From: UBA5239 sp040394635
GTDB lineage: Bacteria > Verrucomicrobiota > Lentisphaeria > Victivallales > Victivallaceae
Length of the DNA: 64,000 bases
NCBI GenBank assembly: GCA_040394635.1
Contig: JBEBRW010000005.1
Location: forward strand, 67,302 to 131,301
Direction of reading: 5' to 3'
In this document: positions 8,758-17,243 of the stretch, piece after piece
How the letters are laid out: the number at the start of each line of letters is the position of its first letter
How positions within the stretch are numbered: the first letter of the stretch is position 1
Notes under the pieces: model-generated
Databases searched by the model: none
Told to the model about the DNA's origin: nothing
What the model saw: only the letters and a program-made list of their open reading frames with translations
Translations under genes and position numbers: made by a program

Positions 8758-9480
8758 TTAATATCCATCCGGAAGTGTGGCGATATAAGTTACAAGTCTC
8801 ACCACACTGTTGGTACCGTTGACCGAATTGATACGGCGGGCCGCCAGGTCGTCCCCCCCGAGCCCTTCGGCATGACCATCGACAAAAAGCTGGTTGGCCC
8901 GGTCGCTGTGGCGGCGGTGGACCGCGCCTTCTCCGCCCGGATCGCTCGGCAGGAGTTTATATCGTTGTTCCGCGTTATTGTAAACGGTCCCGGATGAAGT
9001 AACTCTGATACTGTCGCTCAACACAAAAACCTGACCCGGAGTTTTGATTTTATTCAAGCTCAGAAAAGCATTGGTGTTCCAGCCGCCGCTCATGGCGGAA
9101 TTACTGTACTGCCCCTTGCGTGAGCCATAGGTGGTCCACTTACCGTTTGAATAATACGGATTGTCTTCGGGATTTTTCCAGGTGACCGGGGACCAGCTTG
9201 AACAAAGCATGGTGTTCAGGCTGGTGATATATTTTTGGTTGAAAAGCACACAGGCCCACGTTTCTTCAACAGGATCGACGAGATCCAGACAAAGCAAATC
9301 ACCGTAATCGTTCGCATACATGTTAAACCCGAGCCCGCACTGCTTCAAACTGTTGATGCACGCAGCGGCGCGGCTTTTTTCCCGGGCCTTGTTCAGGGCG
9401 GGGAGCAGCATGGCGGCAAGTATCGCTATAATAGCGATTACCACCAGGAGCTCAATTAATGTAAATTTTGTTCGTTTCAT
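8758..9480 (-). CDS. Type II pseudopilin-like protein with H-X9-DG C-terminus
   Basis: A 240-residue protein with the prepilin leader KRTKFTLIELLVV, a hydrophobic helix and NKAREKSRAAAC. The C-terminal motif is present (HSDRANQLFVDGHAEG). Its middle region, with SNGKWTTYGSRKGQ and PGQVFVLSDS, resembles the other pseudopilins of this window but is not identical. It follows the LacI gene by 13 bases and its end overlaps possible upstream starts of the large glycosidase gene, so co-transcription is very likely. Role inferred as a surface or secretion component made together with the exported enzyme. Confidence 0.88.
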   Translation of the reverse strand: MKRTKFTLIELLVVIAIIAILAAMLLPALNKAREKSRAAACINSLKQCGLGFNMYANDYGDLLCLDLVDPVEETWACVLFNQKYITSLNTMLCSSWSPVTWKNPEDNPYYSNGKWTTYGSRKGQYSNSAMSGGWNTNAFLSLNKIKTPGQVFVLSDSIRVTSSGTVYNNAEQRYKLLPSDPGGEGAVHRRHSDRANQLFVDGHAEGLGGDDLAARRINSVNGTNSVVRLVTYIATLPDGY

Positions 9481-9493
9481 CTTTTCTCAATCC

Positions 9494-10504
9494 TTATTTT
9501 ACAGGTTGTTTGCAGAAATTTTTTCGCGGCGGGCCGGAGCTTTCGCCGATAATCAGTTTCGGGTCGATCTTCATCACTTTGCGCGGGGCGTCCGGGTTTT
9601 CGATACGCTCAAACAACGCCTCAACCAGATAGTCGCCGACCGACGGCATGGTCGCGTAACGCACCGTGGTCAACGTCGGCACCGAGTGCTGTCCGTGCTG
9701 GATATGGTCATGTCCGATGATCGTGAAATCCTCCGGCACGCGGTAGCCCAGTTCATGCATTTTGCGGCAGATGCCGAGCGCCGCCATGTCGTGATGCGCC
9801 AGAATCGCGGTCGGCAGTTTCTTCCCCGCCTGCTTCAATAATTGCTCAAGCATGATCCGTCCGCTGACGAAATCGAGGATGCCCGGAATCGTGACGATCC
9901 ATTCGGGCCTGAGTTCAAGTCCGTACTCCGGCGCCAGTCGCCGGATGATCGGGAAACGCTCGTCGTCGGGATTGCCGAGCCAGGCAATCGAGCGGTGCCC
10001 GAGCTCACACAAATGTTCGAATTCCAAATGTACGGTCCGCTCCAGGTCGAGCTTGATGCAGTCATAACGCGGATCTTCAATATAAAAACTCACCGCCGGC
10101 TGATGGGCATTCGCGGGAATCCATTCGGGCTCAATCGTAATCAGCCCGTCGGGGTTCCAGTCCAGAATGCTTTCCAGCGCCTCGGGTTTCTCGTCGTCGT
10201 TCTCCCAGAAAGCGAACATCGGGGCGTAATTGCGCTTGCGTATGGCCTGATGCAGGTCCGCCACCAGTTCCGCATAATAGAGGTTGCGCGAGCTCGGCAA
10301 CAGGATGCCGATGGCATGCGATTTGCGGCGGCGCAGCTCCCCGGCGGCGCGATTAGGGCGGAATCCCGCCTCACGGGCGGCCTCGCGGATGCGGTCGGCC
10401 AGTTCCGGCCGGACCCGGCTTTTGTCACGATTGTTCAATACCAGCGAAACCGTCGCCTGCGACAGCTTCAACTGCTTTGCCAATTCGGTCATCGTGATCG
10501 TCAT
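9494..10504 (-). CDS. LacI-family transcriptional regulator
   Basis: A 336-residue sugar-type repressor. The N-terminal HTH is MTELAKQLKLSQATVSLVLNN followed by the hinge FRPNRAAGELRRRKSHAIGILLP. The effector domain includes ILAHHDMAALGICR and EDFTIIGHDHIQHG. I chose ATG 10504 because GAGG lies nine bases upstream; an ATG at 10519 in the same frame has no ribosome-binding site. The strong promoter and an 18-bp perfect palindrome just upstream indicate autoregulation, and the pseudopilin, large glycosidase and GH20 downstream are presumably repressed with it. Confidence 0.9.
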   Translation of the reverse strand: MTITMTELAKQLKLSQATVSLVLNNRDKSRVRPELADRIREAAREAGFRPNRAAGELRRRKSHAIGILLPSSRNLYYAELVADLHQAIRKRNYAPMFAFWENDDEKPEALESILDWNPDGLITIEPEWIPANAHQPAVSFYIEDPRYDCIKLDLERTVHLEFEHLCELGHRSIAWLGNPDDERFPIIRRLAPEYGLELRPEWIVTIPGILDFVSGRIMLEQLLKQAGKKLPTAILAHHDMAALGICRKMHELGYRVPEDFTIIGHDHIQHGQHSVPTLTTVRYATMPSVGDYLVEALFERIENPDAPRKVMKIDPKLIIGESSGPPRKNFCKQPVK

Positions 10505-10524
10505 CAATAGCGTCCTCATTAAAA

Positions 10525-10542
10525 AAGTTATACGTATAACTT
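10525..10542 (-). promoter_or_regulatory. Perfect 18-bp LacI-type operator
   Basis: AAGTTATACGTATAACTT is a perfect palindrome with the central CG typical of LacI-family sites. It covers about +1 to +18 of the predicted transcript, where bound repressor blocks initiation. Confidence 0.75.
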
Positions 10543-10548
10543 GCTACT

Positions 10549-10577
10549 ATTATAATCGAGAAAACACATCTTGTCAA
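10549..10577 (-). promoter_or_regulatory. Sigma-70 promoter for the LacI/pseudopilin/glycosidase operon
   Basis: On the minus strand TTGACA (10577-10572) and TATAAT (10554-10549) are 17 bp apart, both perfect consensus. The predicted start, near 10542, is at the edge of the palindrome. Confidence 0.85.
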
Positions 10578-10640
10578 TAGGGGAAAGAAAAATTCTCAAC
10601 AAAAATAAATACCCCCCATAACTCCCTCACTCTTTTTTAT

Positions 10641-10713
10641 TAACCACGGAATACACGGAAAGCACGGAATTTTTTCTGATTCCCTTTTTGCGTATTTTTG
10701 TGTATTTTGTGGA
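10641..10713. repeat. Dispersed inverted repeat built from CACGGAA/TTGTGTATT units
   Basis: The left half has three copies of a CACGGAA-like unit (10645-10669). The right half (10686-10713) carries the degenerate complement in TTTTTGCGTATTTTTGTG. The region 10581-10738 holds no gene. Similar sequence occurs at 21842-21872, 30560-30597, 30902-30925 and, most symmetrically, 44868-44958. Confidence 0.45.
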
Positions 10714-10738
10714 CAAAAAAGAAAATAGTTTTCTGCGG

Positions 10739-11575
10739 TTAGGTACGGATGAATTCGGAGACGGTGAATTTGTCCGGCAGAAAGGCGATGTTTTTCGTGA
10801 AGAAATGGTTGCACTCGTCCGGTTTGCACCACTGATACTCCACATCGAGGAAGTCCGGACAAAAACCGAACTCGACCCGGCGGATGTCGCGAAACGGCAG
10901 GCGCGGTTTCAGGTCGCGCCATTTGACCGGGTCCGCACTGAAAATATCGGCGATTTTCAAGGTGTCGCCATCGGCTTCGGCGGCAATTACCACATCATCG
11001 ATCCGGTACAGCTTCTCCGCGAATTCGCCGTAAAGGTGAAACAAGCGGATACTGGAGCCGTTCGCACAGTCCAGAATCTGCGAGTGCGGACGACGGTTTT
11101 CCACGATCTCGCGGCATTGATCGGGCGTGACCATGGACGCGGGTTCATTGTCGACCTGCTGATCGGCAAACGCGATGAAATCATCCGTCGGGCTGAATCC
11201 GAAGCGCGGATAAAAATCCAGCACCGATTCATTGGCGAAAAGCAACGCCGGAGTATCCGGATATTTCGCGAAAATATGTTCGAAAATGATCTTCGCCAAT
11301 CCCTGTTTGCGGAACTCCGGGTGCACCGCCACCGCGCTGAACTGGATTGTCGGGTACACCCTCCCCGCGACCAGCAAATCCATCTTGAACAAACCGGTAT
11401 GCGCGGCCAGGCGGCCATCCAGCCACAGCCCGTAACTTTCGTAGGTTTCATCCCACACGCCCAGCTTGAACCAGTGCCCGAAATCGAACTTGAAAACCGC
11501 CTGCACCAGTTCGTTGAAATGCCGCTCATAAACCGGATCGCTGCCGGTGGTCAAGGTAATCTCATGATTCTTCAT
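10739..11575 (-). CDS. GNAT-family N-acetyltransferase
   Basis: A 278-residue predicted acyl-CoA-dependent N-acetyltransferase. Motif A is visible in SAVAVHPEFRKQGLAKIIFEH, with the acetyl-CoA pyrophosphate loop (RKQGLA), followed by ANESVLDFYPRFGFSPTDDF, the usual GNAT motif B. The C-terminal ~110 residues resemble an extra sterol-carrier or second GNAT-like half. ATG 11575 has GAG before it and overlaps the end of the upstream gene by 14 bases, so it is the last gene of the LeuA-type operon. Substrate unknown; it could act on a small molecule or a protein N-terminus. Confidence 0.8.
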   Translation of the reverse strand: MKNHEITLTTGSDPVYERHFNELVQAVFKFDFGHWFKLGVWDETYESYGLWLDGRLAAHTGLFKMDLLVAGRVYPTIQFSAVAVHPEFRKQGLAKIIFEHIFAKYPDTPALLFANESVLDFYPRFGFSPTDDFIAFADQQVDNEPASMVTPDQCREIVENRRPHSQILDCANGSSIRLFHLYGEFAEKLYRIDDVVIAAEADGDTLKIADIFSADPVKWRDLKPRLPFRDIRRVEFGFCPDFLDVEYQWCKPDECNHFFTKNIAFLPDKFTVSEFIRT

Positions 11576-12296
11576 AAAAAATCTCATTGCCGTCATCGTC
11601 AATCACATGAACCGGGTAAACCGAAAACTCCTGCGGTGCAAGCCGCAACCGATTGATCGCCCGGCGCAAATCCTGCGAAAAAATTATTGCATAGTTCTCA
11701 TACGAATAATGGGAATAAACAGGATAACTGTTCATTTCCGGAGCAATTGCAATATGGAACTTCGGCAGGTCACTTTGACGGTAATACAATTCACTTTCGA
11801 TTACGATATTCCTCTCTGTAATTCCACATTCCGGACAGGTGGAACGAGGTATTTTGCTGTCCTGAAAACAATTGACTGTGTTTTGCGGTTCGGCTACGGG
11901 CGGCAGCATGGTATTGATTTCCATCTGAAAATACCGGTCGGTAATCTCATTGCTGTCGCTGTCGATTATGGGGCGGAAAGTCACTTCACCTTTCAAGGCC
12001 ACGGATTCCACGGCATCCCGAAATCTGGCGGAAACTACCGGAGGAACATGGTGAAAGTGAAGAAACATATAGTCCCGTTTAATTCGTGCGACCGGAAAGT
12101 TCAATTCTTTTTTCTGAAGATAACCCTGCCTTCTGCAATGATCGCATAATAACTTATACTCGAAAATTTCTTTCGGATTTTTGATCGGCAACTCAAGCCC
12201 CCGGGTCCAAAGAGTCTGCACGACAAATGGCGCCCGCCGCCGTTTTTCCCTGGCGGCGGCCAGTGCTTTTTTCCGATTGTCCCGGCCAGTTATCAT
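11562..12296 (-). CDS. Uncharacterised protein with two CxxC zinc-type motifs
   Basis: A 244-residue protein of unknown function. Two Cys pairs, CDHC near residue 51 and CPECG near residue 155, could bind one zinc ion. The N-terminus is basic (RKKALAAAREKRRR). The arrangement faintly recalls double-CxxCG proteins of myxobacteria, but I cannot support homology. Its ATG overlaps the stop of the DNA polymerase gene by four bases and its end overlaps the acetyltransferase gene, so translation is coupled on both sides. The overlap with polB suggests a possible link to nucleic acids, which is inference only. Confidence 0.6.
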   Translation of the reverse strand: MITGRDNRKKALAAAREKRRRAPFVVQTLWTRGLELPIKNPKEIFEYKLLCDHCRRQGYLQKKELNFPVARIKRDYMFLHFHHVPPVVSARFRDAVESVALKGEVTFRPIIDSDSNEITDRYFQMEINTMLPPVAEPQNTVNCFQDSKIPRSTCPECGITERNIVIESELYYRQSDLPKFHIAIAPEMNSYPVYSHYSYENYAIIFSQDLRRAINRLRLAPQEFSVYPVHVIDDDGNEIFYEES

Positions 12297-14512
12297 GCGA
12301 AAAGATCGTCGGCCGGGGGTGGAGTTTCGATGACGTCGGCGAACTTCTTGACCAGCTCGTCGAGCTTGTCCTGATAATACAATGTGTTCTCGTCGCGCTC
12401 GGGCGGAGCGTCGGCCAGCAACCGGCTGTTGTCCACCACCGAGACTTTTTTCTTGACGCCGGTGATGTAGAACGACACCTGGTCGCCCGCGCGATAGTCG
12501 CGTCCGGAAGCGATGGCCAGTTCGTAGGCGGCGGAACGGCGTCCGGAACCGGAGCTAAGCTTGCGCTTGTAGACGTCCAGCGAATCGCCGAGGGTCTCGC
12601 TTTTCGCGAACTTATCCAGCGGCCATTCGCGGTTTTCGATGGCCGTTCGGTAACGGGTGATCAGTTCGGGGACCAGGCGGGCTTTTTCGTGCAGCAGCAG
12701 CGACACGATCTCGTGGATGAAATCGCGCTGGAACGGCTCAAGACCGCGCGATTTGAGCGCCGCACCGACCAGCGTCACTTCGCCCTTGTGGGTCAGCAGT
12801 GCGTAGTTTTTGCTCTTATAACCGAACATGGCGGGATACGTCGAGTCGAGTTCCACCTCAATGCCCTGCGGCAGGATTTTCTGGATCGCCTGCTGGAAAT
12901 CGTCGGTTTTGTCCACGCCCGCAGGGGGCTGGAAGTAAATGCCGTCGGTATCCATTTCGATGACGGTGGCGCCGGACTGCTTGAGGAAATTCATCATCAT
13001 GGTCAGGATTTCGCGGCCGCGCGCGGTGACTTTTTCCGCCATATTGTAGTCATTGAACGTGCCCATAGCGAAACCGAGGTAGCCATAGAACGAGTTGATC
13101 AGCACCTTGAAGGTGGTCTGCAGCGCATTCAGGCGGTCACGCTCGGCCGTGGTCGCGGCTTTGCGCTCGGCGTCCTTAGCTTCGAGGCGGAATTTGCGCA
13201 GTTCGCCGAGCAAACGCGGATACGCCTGCAGGCTGTCGCGCGCCGGTACCCACTGCTCCGCCAGGATAATCGAGGGGTACAGCGAGCGCACGTCGCAGTG
13301 CCAGACATTTTTGAATACGCCGCCCTCAAAGGATTCGGTCAAACCGCCCTCGAATCCGCGCGGCATTTCGCTGCGCGGGATGCTGCGTTTGTGGTTCAGA
13401 TATTCGGAAATCAGCATCGAATCGATGGAAGTGGCATTGCCGCGCACCACGCAGTCCTGAAACTTCATCGGGATCAGTTGTGCCTGATGGAAATAACTCG
13501 GCAGCAGGATATTGGCCAGCGCGCGGGTTTCGATGACGTCATCGGCGGCATAAGCCAGCAGCGCCTGACGGTTTTCGGTCCAGTAGCGGCAGATGTCCTT
13601 GCCCTCGATGTAGGTACGGTCGGGCGCGGCCACACCGAAGTGGCGCGCCACGTATTTGAGGCCGTAACTGTCGAGGTTGCGATGACTGATGTCGTAGAAA
13701 AGCGTCAGGTGATACGTATCGACCACGTGGCGGCCGTAAATATCGTAACGGGTGTAGTTTACGGTGCGCTCGGCGGCGGAGAGGCGCGAATTGCGTTTGG
13801 CGATCAACTTGTTGTCGCGCCCGAGTTTCAGCGCCACTTTGTGACGCTTGGCGCGGGTCTCGATGAATGGCAGGTCGAAGCGGAAAATATTGTGCCCTTC
13901 CAGCACGTCCGGGTCGTATTCCTGAACGATTTTCACGAACGCTTCGAGCAGCTCTTTTTCGCTCATGTTTTCCTGCGAAAGAACTTTCGTTTCGCCATTG
14001 CTGAAGGCCAGGCTCATGATGATGATCTGGTCGCCCGCGCGCTCGGGATTGGAGAATTCGAACTCCGGTTCGACGATCGTCTCGATATCGAACTGCAGCC
14101 GCTTGAGATCGGTGAACTCCATATCACGGAACAACCGGATTTTTTCCGAAATCAGCAGTTGCTGGTACATGTCGGAAATCAGCCGGAAATTGGCGTTCGG
14201 CGACGACACGCTCTGGCCGGTGGTTTCCTTGAGGAACTTCATCGCGACATCGAGCTCTTTTTCCGACTTGAAACGCGCGGCGTAGCGGAAAAATGCACTG
14301 CCTTCAAGCGCGTCCAACTCGTAATCCACCTCCGCGCCGTTGAGCAGCGCGGCATCGGTCAGGAGCACAAAAGGCTGGAACCGGATTTCCGTCCGAACCC
14401 GTTTGCCGGCTTCATCGGCCGCAAACAATACCGCGCGGTCGTTTTCGGGCTCAACCGCCACGATTCTGCGGTGTGTCGATTCGGTGATTTTGTCCAGTTC
14501 CAGTCCCATCAT
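12293..14512 (-). CDS. polB: Family B DNA polymerase (Pol II type)
   Basis: A 739-residue DNA-dependent DNA polymerase with 3'-5' proofreading. Exonuclease motifs: FDIET (141-145), LEGHNIFRFD (204-213), YAADDVIET (321-329). Polymerase motifs: DVRSLYPSIIL (407-417), KVLINSFYGYLG (469-480), and the catalytic DTD at 521-523. All catalytic acids are present, and the length is slightly below E. coli Pol II. In bacteria this family serves repair and translesion synthesis. The gene starts inside the stop of the LeuA-type gene (ATGA overlap) and overlaps the next gene, an odd partnership that puts a repair polymerase under an apparent amino-acid attenuator. Confidence 0.93.
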   Translation of the reverse strand: MMGLELDKITESTHRRIVAVEPENDRAVLFAADEAGKRVRTEIRFQPFVLLTDAALLNGAEVDYELDALEGSAFFRYAARFKSEKELDVAMKFLKETTGQSVSSPNANFRLISDMYQQLLISEKIRLFRDMEFTDLKRLQFDIETIVEPEFEFSNPERAGDQIIIMSLAFSNGETKVLSQENMSEKELLEAFVKIVQEYDPDVLEGHNIFRFDLPFIETRAKRHKVALKLGRDNKLIAKRNSRLSAAERTVNYTRYDIYGRHVVDTYHLTLFYDISHRNLDSYGLKYVARHFGVAAPDRTYIEGKDICRYWTENRQALLAYAADDVIETRALANILLPSYFHQAQLIPMKFQDCVVRGNATSIDSMLISEYLNHKRSIPRSEMPRGFEGGLTESFEGGVFKNVWHCDVRSLYPSIILAEQWVPARDSLQAYPRLLGELRKFRLEAKDAERKAATTAERDRLNALQTTFKVLINSFYGYLGFAMGTFNDYNMAEKVTARGREILTMMMNFLKQSGATVIEMDTDGIYFQPPAGVDKTDDFQQAIQKILPQGIEVELDSTYPAMFGYKSKNYALLTHKGEVTLVGAALKSRGLEPFQRDFIHEIVSLLLHEKARLVPELITRYRTAIENREWPLDKFAKSETLGDSLDVYKRKLSSGSGRRSAAYELAIASGRDYRAGDQVSFYITGVKKKVSVVDNSRLLADAPPERDENTLYYQDKLDELVKKFADVIETPPPADDLFA

Positions 14513-16062
14513 TTTTTTATCTCCGCGTATAAGAGGTTAATCATTTTTTCGGTGGCGATCATGGCGGCCACGACCTGGTCGCAGTCGATACCGGTGGTGA
14601 CCATGGGGGCGCAGTTCGCGCCGTTGTCCCAGGTGATGGTGGTTTCGACCAGCGCGTCGGTTTTGCCGCCCGGGGGGATGCGCACTTCGTAGTCAATCAG
14701 TTTGGGCAGGTTCATGCCGACCTTCTTCAGGGCCTTGCGCAGGGCTTTCATAAAGGCGTCGTAACCGCCGTCCCCGTGGGATTCGGCCTCGAGTTTCTCG
14801 CCCTTGAATTCGATGACAATGGTCGCGTACGGCGTTACGCCCAGTTTCGAGTAGATGCCGTAATCGAGGAACTTGATGACCTCATTCATGGGACTGCGCA
14901 TAACGTCGGCGATGATAAACGGCAGGTCGTCCGGGGTGACGCTCTTTTTCTTGTCGCCGAGGCGGACCACTTCGCGCAGAACCTTCTCGCGGACTTCCTT
15001 GTCCAGCTCGAGGCCCATCTGCTCGAGGTTTTTGTCGATGGAGGCCTTGCCGCTGAGCTTGCCCAGCGCGTAGCGGCGCGAACGGTTGAAGCGTTCGGGC
15101 AGCAGGTCGTTGGCATAGAGATTGCCCTTTTTGTCGCCGTCGGCATGGACGCCGCAGGTTTGGGTGAAGACGTCGGCGCCGACCACCGGGGTATTCCAGG
15201 CGACGCGCTTGCCGGACATGGTCTGGACCAACTGCGAGGTGTGAAAAAGCTGTTTCTCGGCCACATGGGTCTTGCGATCGGTCAGGTCATGGATCAGCGG
15301 CACGATCTCGCTCAGCGTCTGGTTGCCGGTGCGCTCACCGAGGCCGTTCACGGTCACATGCACGCCATTGACCCCTTTCTTGACCGCGGCCAGCGAATTC
15401 GAGCTGACCAGCCCGTAGTCGTTGTGCCCGTGGAAGTCCAGCCGGATGTCCGGAAACGCCGAATACATCCAGTCGAGATACTTGTCGAGCTCCTGCGGAT
15501 ACAGGATGCCGAGGGTATCCGGCAGCATGATGCGGGCGACCGGGTACTTCAGGATTTCCTTGGTCATATTGTAGACGTAGGCGAAGTTTTCGCGCATGCC
15601 GCCGGACCAGTCCTCCAGATACACGTTCACGGTCAAGCGGCGCTCCAGCGCGTATTCGATTTCCTTGCAGACCTGGGCGTAGTGCTCGGCCGGTTCCTTC
15701 TTCAGCTGAATCCGGCAATGGCGCTCGGAGCCCTTGCAGAGGAGGTTGATGACCTTGCCGCCGGCCTCGCAGATCCAGTCGATGGATTTGCCGCCGTCTA
15801 CGAAGCCGAGGATCTCGAAACGGTCGTCCAGCCCCTTTTGGGCGAAGCGCGAAATGATGCCGGTGATGGCCTGTTTTTCGCCCTCGGAAACACGGGCGGA
15901 GCCGATTTCCATGCGGTCGACGCGGACGTTTTGCAGCATGAAACGCGCGATCTGTTCTTTTTCGACCGGGCTGAAGGAGACGCCGGGGGTCTGCTCGCCG
16001 TCGCGCAGCGTGGTATCCAGCACTTCCACATATTTATCGAACCGGGGTAATCTTTTTAACAT
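14509..16062 (-). CDS. 2-isopropylmalate/citramalate synthase-like enzyme
   Basis: A 517-residue acetyl-CoA-dependent aldol-type synthase of the LeuA/CimA family, acting at the first step of leucine or isoleucine precursor synthesis. The TIM barrel begins with LDTTLRDGEQTPGVSF (substrate and metal binding). The second metal motif is FHGHNDYG, and VNGLGERTGN follows. The C-terminal ~120 residues (ATIVIEFKGEKLEAESHGDGGYDAFMKAL) form the LeuA allosteric domain, so end-product control is expected. The family is sure; isopropylmalate versus citramalate cannot be settled by eye. AGAGGAAA precedes the ATG. The leader upstream encodes an Ile/Leu-rich peptide, which fits either pathway. Confidence 0.88.
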   Translation of the reverse strand: MLKRLPRFDKYVEVLDTTLRDGEQTPGVSFSPVEKEQIARFMLQNVRVDRMEIGSARVSEGEKQAITGIISRFAQKGLDDRFEILGFVDGGKSIDWICEAGGKVINLLCKGSERHCRIQLKKEPAEHYAQVCKEIEYALERRLTVNVYLEDWSGGMRENFAYVYNMTKEILKYPVARIMLPDTLGILYPQELDKYLDWMYSAFPDIRLDFHGHNDYGLVSSNSLAAVKKGVNGVHVTVNGLGERTGNQTLSEIVPLIHDLTDRKTHVAEKQLFHTSQLVQTMSGKRVAWNTPVVGADVFTQTCGVHADGDKKGNLYANDLLPERFNRSRRYALGKLSGKASIDKNLEQMGLELDKEVREKVLREVVRLGDKKKSVTPDDLPFIIADVMRSPMNEVIKFLDYGIYSKLGVTPYATIVIEFKGEKLEAESHGDGGYDAFMKALRKALKKVGMNLPKLIDYEVRIPPGGKTDALVETTITWDNGANCAPMVTTGIDCDQVVAAMIATEKMINLLYAEIKK

Positions 16063-16082
16063 AATTTTTCCTCTTTGAAAAC

Positions 16083-16118
16083 AAAAAAGCCATGAATATC
16101 TCTCGACAATCCATGGCT
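16083..16118 (-). terminator. Attenuator hairpin in the leader of the LeuA-type operon
   Basis: On the minus strand AGCCATGGAT (16118-16109) pairs with ATTCATGGCT (16097-16088) as a 10-bp stem with one G-U, closing an 11-nt loop, then runs into TTTTT (16087-16083). It sits 21 bases before the start codon of the LeuA-type gene. Its 5' arm can instead pair with the upstream leader segment ATGGCTGT. Confidence 0.75.
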
Positions 16119-16150
16119 GTAAATTCAGTAATTATAATCTAAATAAAACG

Positions 16151-16264
16151 TCAACTTTTCTCCACAGCCATTACGAGCCCTTCCGCGGAGAGACGGAAAG
16201 ACTCGCAAATAATGCCGATCAGAATGGCAATCAGTTTAAACGGGCTGTTGATAAAGCGCAACAT
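16151..16264 (-). CDS. Ile/Leu-rich leader peptide (37 residues)
   Basis: A short reading frame, ATG at 16264 with AAGGA nine bases before it, stop TGA at 16151. Thirteen of 37 residues are Ile, Leu or Val, and residues 11-19 read LIAILIGII. It lies in a ~220-nt leader between a good promoter and a terminator hairpin directly before the LeuA-type gene. This is the architecture of branched-chain amino acid leader peptides in ilv/leu operons of other bacteria. Codons 31-33 (ATGGCTGT) are an exact 8-nt complement of the terminator's 5' flank, and codons 6-8 (ACAGCC) can pair with those codons. A small membrane protein is the main alternative. Confidence 0.65.
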   Translation of the reverse strand: MLRFINSPFKLIAILIGIICESFRLSAEGLVMAVEKS

Positions 16265-16290
16265 AACGATTCCTTACTTACAATGTCATG

Positions 16291-16319
16291 AATATAACGC
16301 CGCCGAAATGAAATTGCAA
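16291..16319 (-). promoter_or_regulatory. Promoter of the LeuA-type operon leader
   Basis: TTGCAA (16319-16314) and TATATT (16296-16291) on the minus strand are 17 bp apart. The start would be near 16284, giving a leader of about 220 nt before the structural gene. Confidence 0.6.
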
Positions 16320-16357
16320 ACCCGGAAAGGGAATTTTTTATTCGTGGTTAAAGAAAG

Positions 16358-17224
16358 TTATTTTTTCGGGAGGAGTTCGGCGTGGTAGTCGTCGATGCAG
16401 CTGTAGGCGAGATAGCCGAAGGAAGCGGCAAGTTTCGCCATGGCGGCCTGATCGTCGCGCAGTTCGTAATAGTTGGGCGAGGCCCACAGGGCATAGACTT
16501 TGAAACCGTATTTTTTCTGCAGTTCATCCAGATTTTTCCGGATTTTGCTCACATAACCGTAGGCGCCGTCCTTTTTGTCGAAAAACTTCGGCTGGAAGTT
16601 TTCCCAACAGATAATATCGGCGTATTTGGCCATTACCGGCAGCGTGGCGTTGACCGTCCAATTGCCCACGAAAATAAAATCGGGGTACGCTTTGCGAAGG
16701 TCCTTCATCAGATCTTCGAGGCCTGTCAGCTGTTGCTTGCGTTGACCTTCCGGCAGTGTATGGTTTTCGATATCGGCCAGGGTATCCATGAACGCGCCGT
16801 CACAGCCGTAATCGATCAGCTCGGTTTTCGTGAGTTCGACCATGAGTTTGCGCCAGCCCGGGGTATTCAGGTCGATGGCGAAATTCTTCCCCCACGGCAC
16901 CCAGTCCTGACCGTTGACTTTGATGCGCCAGGCGGCGGGGACGCGGTCCTTGTAATGGTGCCACTCGGCGATTTCCATATAGCTCAGGTAACCGATCACC
17001 ACGCAGCCTTTTTCCTTAAGCTTGGCGATATTCTCTTTGGCGTTTTTGCCCATGGCATGGGGGTCGATGATCACCACGCTGTATTTGGCCAGCTCGGCCA
17101 TTTCCCTGTCGCCCACTTTGCCGTAATACAGGACAAAATCGCGGGCGTTGTCCAGCTTCGGGCTGGCGGCGCACAAGGTTATGGCGGATAACAGGAAAAA
17201 AGGCACAAGAAGTCTTTTGAACAT
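16358..17224 (-). CDS. Exported GH114-like (TM1410-type) TIM-barrel protein
   Basis: A 288-residue exported protein (signal KRLLVPFFLLSAITLCAA). The pattern fits the GH114 / TM1410 family, whose known members include endo-alpha-1,4-polygalactosaminidases: VVIGYLSYMEIAEWHHY near residue 90, WGKNFAIDLNTPGWRKLM, and GCDGAFMDTLADIEN with a likely catalytic Asp near residue 146, then FVGNWTVN and ICWENFQP. It follows the GntR-type regulator by 19 bases on the same strand and ends a minus-strand cassette. It may act on a galactosaminoglycan. The family is fairly sure and the substrate inferred from the family. Confidence 0.75.
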   Translation of the reverse strand: MFKRLLVPFFLLSAITLCAASPKLDNARDFVLYYGKVGDREMAELAKYSVVIIDPHAMGKNAKENIAKLKEKGCVVIGYLSYMEIAEWHHYKDRVPAAWRIKVNGQDWVPWGKNFAIDLNTPGWRKLMVELTKTELIDYGCDGAFMDTLADIENHTLPEGQRKQQLTGLEDLMKDLRKAYPDFIFVGNWTVNATLPVMAKYADIICWENFQPKFFDKKDGAYGYVSKIRKNLDELQKKYGFKVYALWASPNYYELRDDQAAMAKLAASFGYLAYSCIDDYHAELLPKK

Positions 17225-17243
17225 GATTTTCTCCGTATTTGAT

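Noticed and set aside
12227..14692. An 821-codon open frame on the plus strand over polB
   Set aside because: It is antisense to a gene with all family B polymerase motifs; its protein is His/Gln/Arg-rich and shows no domain. A by-product of GC-rich codon use.
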